NCBI RefSeq assembly: GCF_014251795.1
Contig: NZ_CP059201.1
Coordinates: forward strand, 1-64,000
Source: Blattabacterium cuenoti
Lineage (GTDB): Bacteria; Bacteroidota; Bacteroidia; Flavobacteriales; Blattabacteriaceae
DNA length: 64,000 nucleotides
Direction of reading: 5' to 3'
In this document: piece by piece, positions 57,957 through 64,000 of the stretch
How the letters are laid out: each line of letters opens with the position of its first letter
How positions within the stretch are numbered: the first letter of the stretch is position 1
Program-made: the position numbers and the translations under genes
The notes under the pieces: model-generated
Databases searched by the model: none
Told to the model about the DNA's origin: nothing
The model's input: only the letters and a program-made list of their open reading frames with translations

Positions 57957-59162
57957 ATGAATTTATATGAATACCAAGGTCGAGAAATATTGAATCTTTT
58001 CTCTATTCAAGTTCCTTATGGAATGCTTGCTACTTCTCCAGAAGAGGCTGTAAATGTTGCTAAAATGATTTTTAAAAAAACTAAAAAAAAATCTTTAGTT
58101 ATTAAAGCTCAAATTCATGCTGGAGGAAGAGGAAAGGCTGGAGGTATTCAAATAGCAAAAAATTTGAATGAAGTATACGAAAAATCGAAAAAAATTTTAG
58201 GAAAATATTTAATAACTCCACAAACTTCTAAAGAAGGAAAATTAGTTAAAAAAATATTGTTATCTGAAGATGTTTATTTTTCAGAATTAAGTCTTCCTGC
58301 AGAATATTATTTATCCATCTTATTAAATCGAGAGATAGAAAAAAATATAATTCTTTATTCTAAAGAAGGAGGAATCAATATAGAAGATTTTTCCAAAAAA
58401 AATCCAGATAAAATCTATACAGAAACAATAGATCCGATATTAGGACTTCAATTGTTTCAAATAAGAAAAATAGGATTTAATTTAGGAATGCACAATAATA
58501 GTTCTTTGAAAAATTTTTGTATTTTTTTATCCTCACTTTACAAAGCTTATATATCTCATGATGCTTTATTACTGGAAATAAATCCTTTAATAAAAACATA
58601 TGATAATAAAATTATACCAGTTGATATCAAAATAATTTTGGATAATAATGCTTTGTTTCGTCATAAAAAATACAATTCAATGCATGATCGAAATGATATG
58701 AATACGATTGAAAAAGAAGCTTATGAAGCTAAATTAAATTTTCTAAAATTAGAAGGAAATGTTGGATGTATGGTGAATGGGGCTGGATTAGCAATGGCTA
58801 CTATGGATATGATTAAATCTTGTGGAGGTATACCAGCTAATTTTCTAGATATAGGAGGTTCTGCTGATACAGAACGTGTGGAAAAAGCTTTTCGTTTAAT
58901 ATTAAAGGATAAATCTGTAAAAACAATATTAATCAATATATTTGGAGGAATTGTACGTTGTGATACGGTAGCTGAGGGAATCATAAATTATTGTTCTAAA
59001 ATTAAACAGGATATTGAAATCCCTGTGGTTGTTCGTTTGCAAGGAACAAATGAAGAAATTGCGAAACAATTGATTAAAAAAAGTTCGTTGCCTATTTATT
59101 CAACTGATTCTTTAAGAGAAGCCGCTGAAAAAATTCAAGAAATTCTGCTGCATTTGAGATAA
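57957..59162 (+). CDS. sucC: Succinyl-CoA synthetase beta subunit (ADP-forming)
   Basis: Makes ATP from succinyl-CoA with SucD in the TCA cycle. The 401-residue protein has MNLYEYQGREIL at the N-terminus, the ATP-grasp QIHAGGRGKAGGIQIAK, LEINPL, CMVNGAGLAMATMD and NIFGGIVRCDTVAEGI near the C-terminus, all canonical. sucD is not in this window. It is divergent from lolD (94 bp between start codons) and followed 10 bp later by dnaX. Confidence 0.96.
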   Translation: MNLYEYQGREILNLFSIQVPYGMLATSPEEAVNVAKMIFKKTKKKSLVIKAQIHAGGRGKAGGIQIAKNLNEVYEKSKKILGKYLITPQTSKEGKLVKKILLSEDVYFSELSLPAEYYLSILLNREIEKNIILYSKEGGINIEDFSKKNPDKIYTETIDPILGLQLFQIRKIGFNLGMHNNSSLKNFCIFLSSLYKAYISHDALLLEINPLIKTYDNKIIPVDIKIILDNNALFRHKKYNSMHDRNDMNTIEKEAYEAKLNFLKLEGNVGCMVNGAGLAMATMDMIKSCGGIPANFLDIGGSADTERVEKAFRLILKDKSVKTILINIFGGIVRCDTVAEGIINYCSKIKQDIEIPVVVRLQGTNEEIAKQLIKKSSLPIYSTDSLREAAEKIQEILLHLR

Positions 59163-59172
59163 GATTTGTTTT

Positions 59173-60270
59173 ATGGATAAAATTTTTTCTTTGCTTTCTG
59201 AAAAATATAAACCTATAAAGTGGAACGAAATAATAGGGCAAAAAGATACAATTTTTATCTTAAAAAAAGCAATCAAAGAAAATCGTTTATCTCAAATTTT
59301 GTTTTTTCTTGGCCCAAAAGGTGTAGGAAAAAATACATGTGCACAAATTTTATCAAATGAATTAAATTCTTTTTCAGAATTTGAAGATGATTCTTCGAAC
59401 AGATTTGAGATTAATGGATTTTTTTCATTAGAATATATTTATAAAATTACTAATAAATTTCGTTTTACTCCTAAAATTGGGAAATATTATGTGCTCATAA
59501 TTCACAATATACATATATTCTTAAAATATTTTTTTGAGTTTTTTATCAAATTTACAAAAAATAAATACCCACACATATTATTTATTTTTTGTGGTTCTGA
59601 AGAAAAAGAAATTCCTAAATTGATTTTATCACGTTGTCAAGTTTATGAATTTCAAAGTATTTGTACAAAAGAAATCTTTTTCCATTTAAAAATGATTGCA
59701 GAAAAAGAAAATATAGAAATAGAAAATGAAACATTATTTATTTTATCCAAACATGCTAGAGGATCTATCAGTCAAGCTCTTTATTTATTTGATAAATTAA
59801 TTATACATAATGAAAAAAAAATATCAAAAGAACTTCTTATCAAAAAGTTAAGAATTATTGATATTCAATATTATTTTAAAATAGTTGATTATCTTTTAGA
59901 AAAAAAGATACACAAAATATTTATTTTTTTAAATAAAATTTTAAAAGAAAAAATTAATTATTGTGACCTAATAATAGGTTTAACTAAACATTTCAGAAAT
60001 TTATTTCTATCTAAAAATCATGAAACAATTTCTATCTTAAAATTTAAAAAAGATATAATCTATTCTTATATTGCACAATCAAAAAAAATATCTATCATTT
60101 TTTTGATGAATGCTTTAAGCATTTGTCTTCGTTTGAAAAACGAATGTGAAAAATTCAATAAAAATCATAAATTAATAATCGAAATTTACCTAATAAGATT
60201 GGCTTATTTACTTGATATTTATAAAAATAAAAATTTTATTTCTACTAAAGTGGAAGAAAAAAAAAAATGA
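59173..60270 (+). CDS. dnaX: DNA polymerase III gamma/tau subunit, ATPase-motif-degenerate core
   Basis: Clamp-loader subunit. The 365-residue frame starts LLSEKYKPIKWNEIIGQKD, typical of DnaX, and keeps the sensor and arginine-finger segment LILSRCQVYEF and LSKHARGSISQALYLFDK. Key ATPase residues are changed: Walker A is GPKGVGKNT (Asn for the usual Thr), and the Walker B box, normally LIDEVHML, reads IIHNIHIF. The four-cysteine zinc module between them is deleted. The frame ends in an A11 tract (60257-60267) followed by TGA, and the typical tau tail continues in the +1 frame. The identity is secure from the flanking conserved parts. ATPase activity is doubtful. Confidence 0.88.
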   Translation: MDKIFSLLSEKYKPIKWNEIIGQKDTIFILKKAIKENRLSQILFFLGPKGVGKNTCAQILSNELNSFSEFEDDSSNRFEINGFFSLEYIYKITNKFRFTPKIGKYYVLIIHNIHIFLKYFFEFFIKFTKNKYPHILFIFCGSEEKEIPKLILSRCQVYEFQSICTKEIFFHLKMIAEKENIEIENETLFILSKHARGSISQALYLFDKLIIHNEKKISKELLIKKLRIIDIQYYFKIVDYLLEKKIHKIFIFLNKILKEKINYCDLIIGLTKHFRNLFLSKNHETISILKFKKDIIYSYIAQSKKISIIFLMNALSICLRLKNECEKFNKNHKLIIEIYLIRLAYLLDIYKNKNFISTKVEEKKK

Positions 60271-60667
60271 AAAATTTTTCAATTATCAGGATCATGAAAA
60301 AATTCAATTTTTACATAAAAGTTGGATAAAATTTGTGCATAAATTTTCTAAAAATTTAAATCCTGTTGATTTATATTTTTTTAAAAATGAAATCAAATTT
60401 AGTATAGAAAAAAATAAAATTTTTTTTGTTATTCCATATGAATTAAAAAATCGTGATTTTTTAATAATTCAAACAAATTTTGTAAAATATTTTAAAAAAA
60501 AATTATATATAAAACTTGAAATAGTGAAAAGAAATTCAAATACAATAAAAAAATATAATCTTTTATATAAAAAAAATAAATTAATAGAAACATTAATAGA
60601 ACGATTGAACTTGAAAAATTCTTGTTCTGAAATAACAAAAAATATTTTTAATGATTTTAATTTATGA
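60212..60667 (+). CDS. dnaX: DnaX C-terminal (tau-like) tail in the +1 frame
   Basis: The frame is open from 60212. Its non-overlapping part (60266-60667, 133 codons) reads NEKFFNYQDHEK, then SWIKFVHKFSKN, FFVIPYELKN and KKYNLLYKKNKLIETLIERLNL. This resembles the C-terminal domain of Bacteroidota DnaX (a Trp near the start, a beta-rich middle, and a KNPxLxxLxxxFxLxL-like end). It has no good start codon of its own. Joined by a +1 shift in the A11 tract it would give a protein of about 497 residues. It may be expressed by slippage, or be decaying. Its TGA overlaps the clpC ATG by 4 bp. Confidence 0.65.
   Translation: MIFIKIKILFLLKWKKKKNEKFFNYQDHEKIQFLHKSWIKFVHKFSKNLNPVDLYFFKNEIKFSIEKNKIFFVIPYELKNRDFLIIQTNFVKYFKKKLYIKLEIVKRNSNTIKKYNLLYKKNKLIETLIERLNLKNSCSEITKNIFNDFNL
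60257..60267 (+). repeat. Poly(A) tract A11 at the dnaX frame break
   Basis: Eleven A residues immediately before the TGA that ends the first dnaX frame. Loss of one A or gain of two would join the upstream frame to the tail frame. This is the right place for transcriptional slippage, a true frameshift, or a homopolymer sequencing error. Confidence 0.95.
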
Positions 60668-62781
60668 TTTATAATTATTCGTCAAACAATAGAAAAAAAT
60701 TTTTTTTCTCTTCTACTTATTCCGATGAAGATATTGAAAATGATAGTTCTACTTCTTCTTATGGATCTGGAGGAAGTGGAACAGGTTCTAGTTATTATGG
60801 AGGGGGAGGGGGCACTCAAAAAAGTAGAACTCCTATTTTAGATAACTTTGGAAGAGATTTAAATTCTATAGCTATGGAAGGAAAATTAGATCCAGTAGTA
60901 GGTAGAGATAAGGAGGTTGAACGTGTATCTCAAATATTGAGTAGAAGAAAAAAAAATAATCCTCTTCTTATAGGAGAACCTGGTGTAGGAAAATCAGCTA
61001 TTGCGGAGGGATTAGCATTACGTATTGTACAAAAAAAAGTCTCTAGAGTATTATACAATAAAAGAGTAATTGTATTAGATTTAGCAAGTTTAGTTGCTGG
61101 AACTAAATATAGAGGACAGTTTGAAGAAAGAATAAAAGCCATTATAAATGAATCAGAAAAAAATTCAGGTTTAATTTTATTTATAGATGAAATTCATACC
61201 ATGATTGGAGCAGGAGGTACTACAGGTTCATTAGATGCTTCTAACATATTTAAACCAGCTTTAGCAAAAGGTGATATTCAATGTATTGGAGCAACAACGC
61301 TCAACGAATATAGACAGTATATAGAAAAAGATGGAGCTTTGGAAAGAAGATTTCAAAAAATTATAGTACAACCTTCTTCTGAAAAAGAAACTATAGAAAT
61401 TTTAAAAAAAATAAAAGGAAAATATGAAAGTCATCATAACGTTATTTATACAGAAGAAGCGATAAAAGCTTGTGTATATCTTAGTGTTCGATATATTGTA
61501 GATCGTTTCTTACCGGATAAAGCAATAGATGCATTAGATGAATCAGGATCCCGTGTTCATATTAAAAACATAAAAGTTCCACAAGAAATCGTCATCTTAG
61601 AAAAAGAATTAGAAAGTATTCGAAAAGAGAAATCTAAAGTTGTAAAAAGTCAAAAATATGAAGAAGCGGCACGTTTACGTGATACAGAAAAACGTATAGA
61701 GAAAAAATTAATTAAAGCTCAAAAAGAATGGGAAGAATCTTCAAAGAAAAATAAAGAAATTGTATCTGAAGAAAATGTTGAAGAAGTAGTCTCTATGATG
61801 AGTGGAGTTCCAGTCAATAAAATAGCTCAAGCTGAAATGAAAAAATTGAGCAAAATGATAGATAGATTAAAAGAAAAAATAGTAGGACAAGATGAAGCTA
61901 TAGAAAAAATCGTCAAAGCAGTTCAAAGAAATAAAACTGGTTTAAAAGATCCTAATTCACCTATAGGTTCTTTCATCTTTTTAGGACAAACAGGAGTAGG
62001 AAAAACTTATTTGGCAAAAATTTTTGCTCAGGAATTATTCGATTCAGAAGAATCATTAATTCGTATAGATATGAGTGAATACATGGAAAAATTTTCTGTA
62101 TCTAGATTGATAGGTGCACCTCCAGGTTATGTTGGCTATGAAGAAGGAGGACAGTTAACGGAAATTATACGTCGTAAACCTTATTCCGTAATATTATTAG
62201 ATGAAATAGAAAAAGCTCATCATGAAGTATTTAATATTTTACTACAAATGTTAGATTATGGATGTGTAACAGATAGTGTTGGAAGAAAAATAAATTTTAA
62301 AAATACCGTAATTATTTGTACTTCAAATACGGGAACACAACGATTAAAAGAATTTGGTCAAGGAATAGGTTTTCACACTAAAGCAAGAAAATTAAATAAT
62401 TACATTAAAAATGTATTAGAACAATCTTTGAAACGAACCTTTTCTCCTGAATTTTTAAATAGAATAGATGACATTATTATTTTTAATTCTTTAACAAAAG
62501 AAGATATATCGAAAATCACTTGTATTGAATTAAAAAAAATAGTTTTTCATATGAAGAATTTAGGGTATGAATTGGTATTATTTCCTGAAGTTATAGATTT
62601 TATTAAAGAGAAAGGATTTGATCAAGAACATGGAGCACGTCCTTTAAAAAGAGTAATAGAAAGATTTATAAAAAATCCTATATCAGAATATATAATTCAT
62701 GAAAAATTGAAAAAAAAAGATAAAATTTCATTAAAAATGAATAAAAATAATGATGATGTTGAAGCATTTATTTCCGAATAA
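60664..62781 (+). CDS. clpC: Clp protease ATPase ClpC lacking its N-domain
   Basis: An AAA+ unfoldase of the ClpC type. The 705-residue protein has two ATPase domains: D1 with Walker A GEPGVGKSA and Walker B LFIDEIHTM, the middle coiled-coil with a UVR-like stretch (about 330-380), and D2 with GQTGVGKTY and ILLDEIEKAH. The GIGF loop that docks on ClpP is kept. The N-terminal Clp_N repeat domain (about 140 residues) that binds adaptors and substrates is absent. The protein starts in the Ser/Gly-rich linker (residues 26-55) that normally follows it. Its ATG overlaps the end of the dnaX tail. ClpP is encoded at 37270. Confidence 0.93.
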   Translation: MIYNYSSNNRKKFFFSSTYSDEDIENDSSTSSYGSGGSGTGSSYYGGGGGTQKSRTPILDNFGRDLNSIAMEGKLDPVVGRDKEVERVSQILSRRKKNNPLLIGEPGVGKSAIAEGLALRIVQKKVSRVLYNKRVIVLDLASLVAGTKYRGQFEERIKAIINESEKNSGLILFIDEIHTMIGAGGTTGSLDASNIFKPALAKGDIQCIGATTLNEYRQYIEKDGALERRFQKIIVQPSSEKETIEILKKIKGKYESHHNVIYTEEAIKACVYLSVRYIVDRFLPDKAIDALDESGSRVHIKNIKVPQEIVILEKELESIRKEKSKVVKSQKYEEAARLRDTEKRIEKKLIKAQKEWEESSKKNKEIVSEENVEEVVSMMSGVPVNKIAQAEMKKLSKMIDRLKEKIVGQDEAIEKIVKAVQRNKTGLKDPNSPIGSFIFLGQTGVGKTYLAKIFAQELFDSEESLIRIDMSEYMEKFSVSRLIGAPPGYVGYEEGGQLTEIIRRKPYSVILLDEIEKAHHEVFNILLQMLDYGCVTDSVGRKINFKNTVIICTSNTGTQRLKEFGQGIGFHTKARKLNNYIKNVLEQSLKRTFSPEFLNRIDDIIIFNSLTKEDISKITCIELKKIVFHMKNLGYELVLFPEVIDFIKEKGFDQEHGARPLKRVIERFIKNPISEYIIHEKLKKKDKISLKMNKNNDDVEAFISE
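60797..60812 (+). other. G-rich segment in the clpC linker
   Basis: TATGGAGGGGGAGGGGG encodes part of the YYGGGGG linker. G-runs of 2, 5 and 5 are unusual in this AT-rich window, where glycine is mostly GGA. Confidence 0.6.
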
Positions 62782-62785
62782 GTAA

Positions 62786-63421
62786 ATGAATCTTATTTCA
62801 AATAAAATAAAAATTATTGAAAAAATATTAAATTTTTTATATCCTAATGCGAACAGCTCTCTGTATTATATTAACGAATATACTTTGCTTATATCCATAA
62901 TATTAACATCTCAAAGTAAAGAAGAAAGAGTCAATAAAATAACGAAAATTTTATTTAAAAAAATAAAAACACCTATAGATGTAGTTCACTTTTCCATTGA
63001 AAAAATAAAAAATTTTATAAAAAACATTGGACTTTATAATATCAAATCTAAGAATATTTATAATTTATCCCTTTTATTAATAAAAAAATATAACGGAATA
63101 ATTCCGAAAACTATTTCGGAATTAGAATCTTTACCAGGAGTAGGACATAAAACCGCATCTGTTTTTTTATCTCATGTATCTAATGAATTTGTATTTCCAG
63201 TAGATACTCATATTCATCGAATGATGTTTCGTTGGAAAATAAGTAATGGAAAAAATGTAAAACAAACAGAAAAAGATGCAAAACGTGCTTTTAAAAAAAA
63301 GAATTGGAAAAAATTACATTTTCAAATTATTTCTTATGCTAAAGAATATTCTCCTTCTAAAAAATGGGATCCAAAAAAAGATATTATATATCAAGAATTA
63401 TTCAATAATAATTTGTTATAA
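62786..63421 (+). CDS. nth: Endonuclease III-like DNA glycosylase without Fe-S cysteines
   Basis: A bifunctional glycosylase/AP lyase for oxidised pyrimidines. The 211-residue protein has the helix-hairpin-helix with the catalytic Lys in LPGVGHKTASVFL and the catalytic Asp in FPVDTHIHRM, as in E. coli Nth. The C-terminal C-x6-C-x2-C-x5-C iron-sulfur loop is absent: the corresponding segment reads YAKEYSPSKKWDPKKDII and contains no cysteine. Some flavobacterial homologues may share this form. The gene starts 5 bp after clpC and ends 1 bp before the convergent DUF3127-like gene. Confidence 0.9.
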   Translation: MNLISNKIKIIEKILNFLYPNANSSLYYINEYTLLISIILTSQSKEERVNKITKILFKKIKTPIDVVHFSIEKIKNFIKNIGLYNIKSKNIYNLSLLLIKKYNGIIPKTISELESLPGVGHKTASVFLSHVSNEFVFPVDTHIHRMMFRWKISNGKNVKQTEKDAKRAFKKKNWKKLHFQIISYAKEYSPSKKWDPKKDIIYQELFNNNLL

Positions 63422-63784
63422 TTAAAAAGGTAAATCATCAAAATCATCAGAAGATAAAGAGGAAGAAGAAATAGGGTTTTTATTTGAAGTTTCTGGAGTT
63501 TTTGTTAAATTAGAATAATGTTCTATTTTCCAACCTTGAATAGAATTAAAATATCTGATTTTTCCTTCAGAATTTGTCCATTCTCTACCTCTAATATTGA
63601 TAAAAATTTTTATTTTATCTTTTGGTTTTATATTCTCTAATAAATCTACTTTAGATTGAACAAATTCAATCAATATATTTTGAGAATAAGGCTCTTCAGT
63701 TGTTAAAACTATTTCTCTTTTTTGAAATCCGCTATCAAATTTTTGAATATCAAAAAGTTTTTTAACTATTCCTATGATTTCCAT
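63422..63784 (-). CDS. DUF3127-like protein with SSB-type acidic tail
   Basis: The 120-residue protein starts EIIGIVKKLFDIQKFDSGFQKREIVLTTEE and continues with a compact beta-rich domain (GREWTNSEGKIRYFNSIQGWKIE), typical of the DUF3127 family of Bacteroidota, an OB-fold-like protein. A Ser/Asn/Pro-rich linker (about 93-110) leads to the acidic C-terminus DDFDDLPF, which closely resembles the SSB tip that recruits DNA-repair proteins. The function is not established. A single-stranded DNA or repair role is inferred from the tail and from lying next to nth. Confidence 0.75.
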   Translation of the reverse strand: MEIIGIVKKLFDIQKFDSGFQKREIVLTTEEPYSQNILIEFVQSKVDLLENIKPKDKIKIFINIRGREWTNSEGKIRYFNSIQGWKIEHYSNLTKTPETSNKNPISSSSLSSDDFDDLPF

Positions 63785-63796
63785 GAAATTTAAAAT

Positions 63797-64000
63797 TTAT
63801 TTTTTTTTATTATTGTTCTTTTTTTTAAGACTTTCTCCAATTTGATTAGAAACACTAAAAGAAGTGATCATATTATTTAACATTTCGCTAGCCAATCCTG
63901 GGGAATTAGGTAATAAAATTAAATTAGTATTCCCACTTTCTCCCATAGATTGAATAGTATCATAATGTTGTGTTACCACAATTAAAGCAGATGCCTCTTG
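63797..64000 (-). CDS. SPFH/band 7 membrane protein, C-terminal end (partial)
   Basis: The frame is open to the window edge. Its start lies beyond 64000. The visible 67 residues read QEASALIVVTQHYDTIQSMG, then NTNLILLPNSPGLASEMLNN, and end in a Lys/Asn-rich tail. This resembles the C-terminus of flavobacterial SPFH (stomatin/paraslipin-like) proteins, where an Ala/Glu-rich coiled coil is followed by NSNLILMPNSP-type sequence. An internal GTG at 63979 is unlikely to be the true start. It lies 12 bp upstream of the DUF3127-like gene. Confidence 0.65.
   Translation of the reverse strand, partial: QEASALIVVTQHYDTIQSMGESGNTNLILLPNSPGLASEMLNNMITSFSVSNQIGESLKKKNNNKKK

Noticed and set aside
1..64000. 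CRISPR arrays, insertion sequences, prophage, secretion or defence systems
   Set aside because: No direct-repeat arrays, transposase-like frames, terminal repeats or defence-type proteins were seen; every large frame has a housekeeping assignment or is discussed above.

Overview
The window is a 64 kb piece of a very AT-rich, densely packed chromosome. Gene content points to a reduced Bacteroidota (Flavobacteriales) endosymbiont, most likely Blattabacterium, the cockroach and termite symbiont. The reasons are the flavobacterial families and neighbourhoods (tsaD beside a tamB remnant, OstA-like protein beside LptD, flippase-dut-nucleotidyltransferase, a DUF3127-type protein, a fused ResB/CcsA protein), the many genes overlapping by 1-20 bases, the frequent TTG/GTG starts, the long poly(A) tracts and several eroded genes. 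No transposon, phage, CRISPR array, rRNA or replication origin was seen. The species assignment is inference from memory of these families, not from a search.

Layout. 1-5616 (+): nusA, infB, aspS. 5608-7285 (-): inorganic pyrophosphatase and a 2-oxo acid dehydrogenase E2. 7390-8943 (+): bifunctional NAD(P)HX repair enzyme. 8922-16589 (-): lnt, the tmRNA gene ssrA, then the elongasome cluster mreB-mreC-mreD-mrdA-rodA (transcribed in that order). 16662-25111 (+): folK, lptD, ridA, OstA-like protein, class III aminotransferase, truA, ABC exporter. 25101-26351 (-): SurA-like chaperone. 26380-27745 (+): lptB and thiN. Then mdh (-), gcvP (+), tsaD (-), a truncated tamB with about 540 bp of decayed sequence (+), a Lrp/AsnC regulator and a 7TM-HD phosphodiesterase (+). 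37007-37272: three tRNAs (Ser-GCU, Pro-UGG, Arg-UCU). clpP (-) follows, then a long + block from 38057 to 55946: flippase, degenerate dut, nucleotidyltransferase, tatA, lytic transglycosylase, recA, MBL hydrolase, ccsBA, plsC, alaS, sucA, sucB, periplasmic-binding-like protein. 55943-57862 (-): TPR membrane protein, esterase, lolD. 57957-63421 (+): sucC, dnaX (interrupted at an A11 tract), an N-domain-less clpC, nth. The end holds a DUF3127-like protein and the 3' end of an SPFH protein (-).

How the genes fit together. The window covers core information processing (NusA, IF-2, AspRS, AlaRS, TruA, TsaD, tmRNA, RecA, DnaX, Nth), TCA-cycle steps (Mdh, SucA, SucB, SucC), glycine cleavage, folate and thiamine cofactors, a complete rod-shape module, and outer-membrane biogenesis (Lnt, LolD, LptB, LptD, OstA-like, SurA-like). 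The most notable observations are signs of ongoing erosion or rewiring. dnaX has lost its Walker B acidic residues and zinc module and is split at a poly(A) tract exactly where the tau tail begins. dut keeps its frame but has lost most catalytic motifs. clpC lacks its whole N-domain. tamB keeps only its N-terminal quarter. nth lacks iron-sulfur cysteines. folK carries an in-frame A14 tract.
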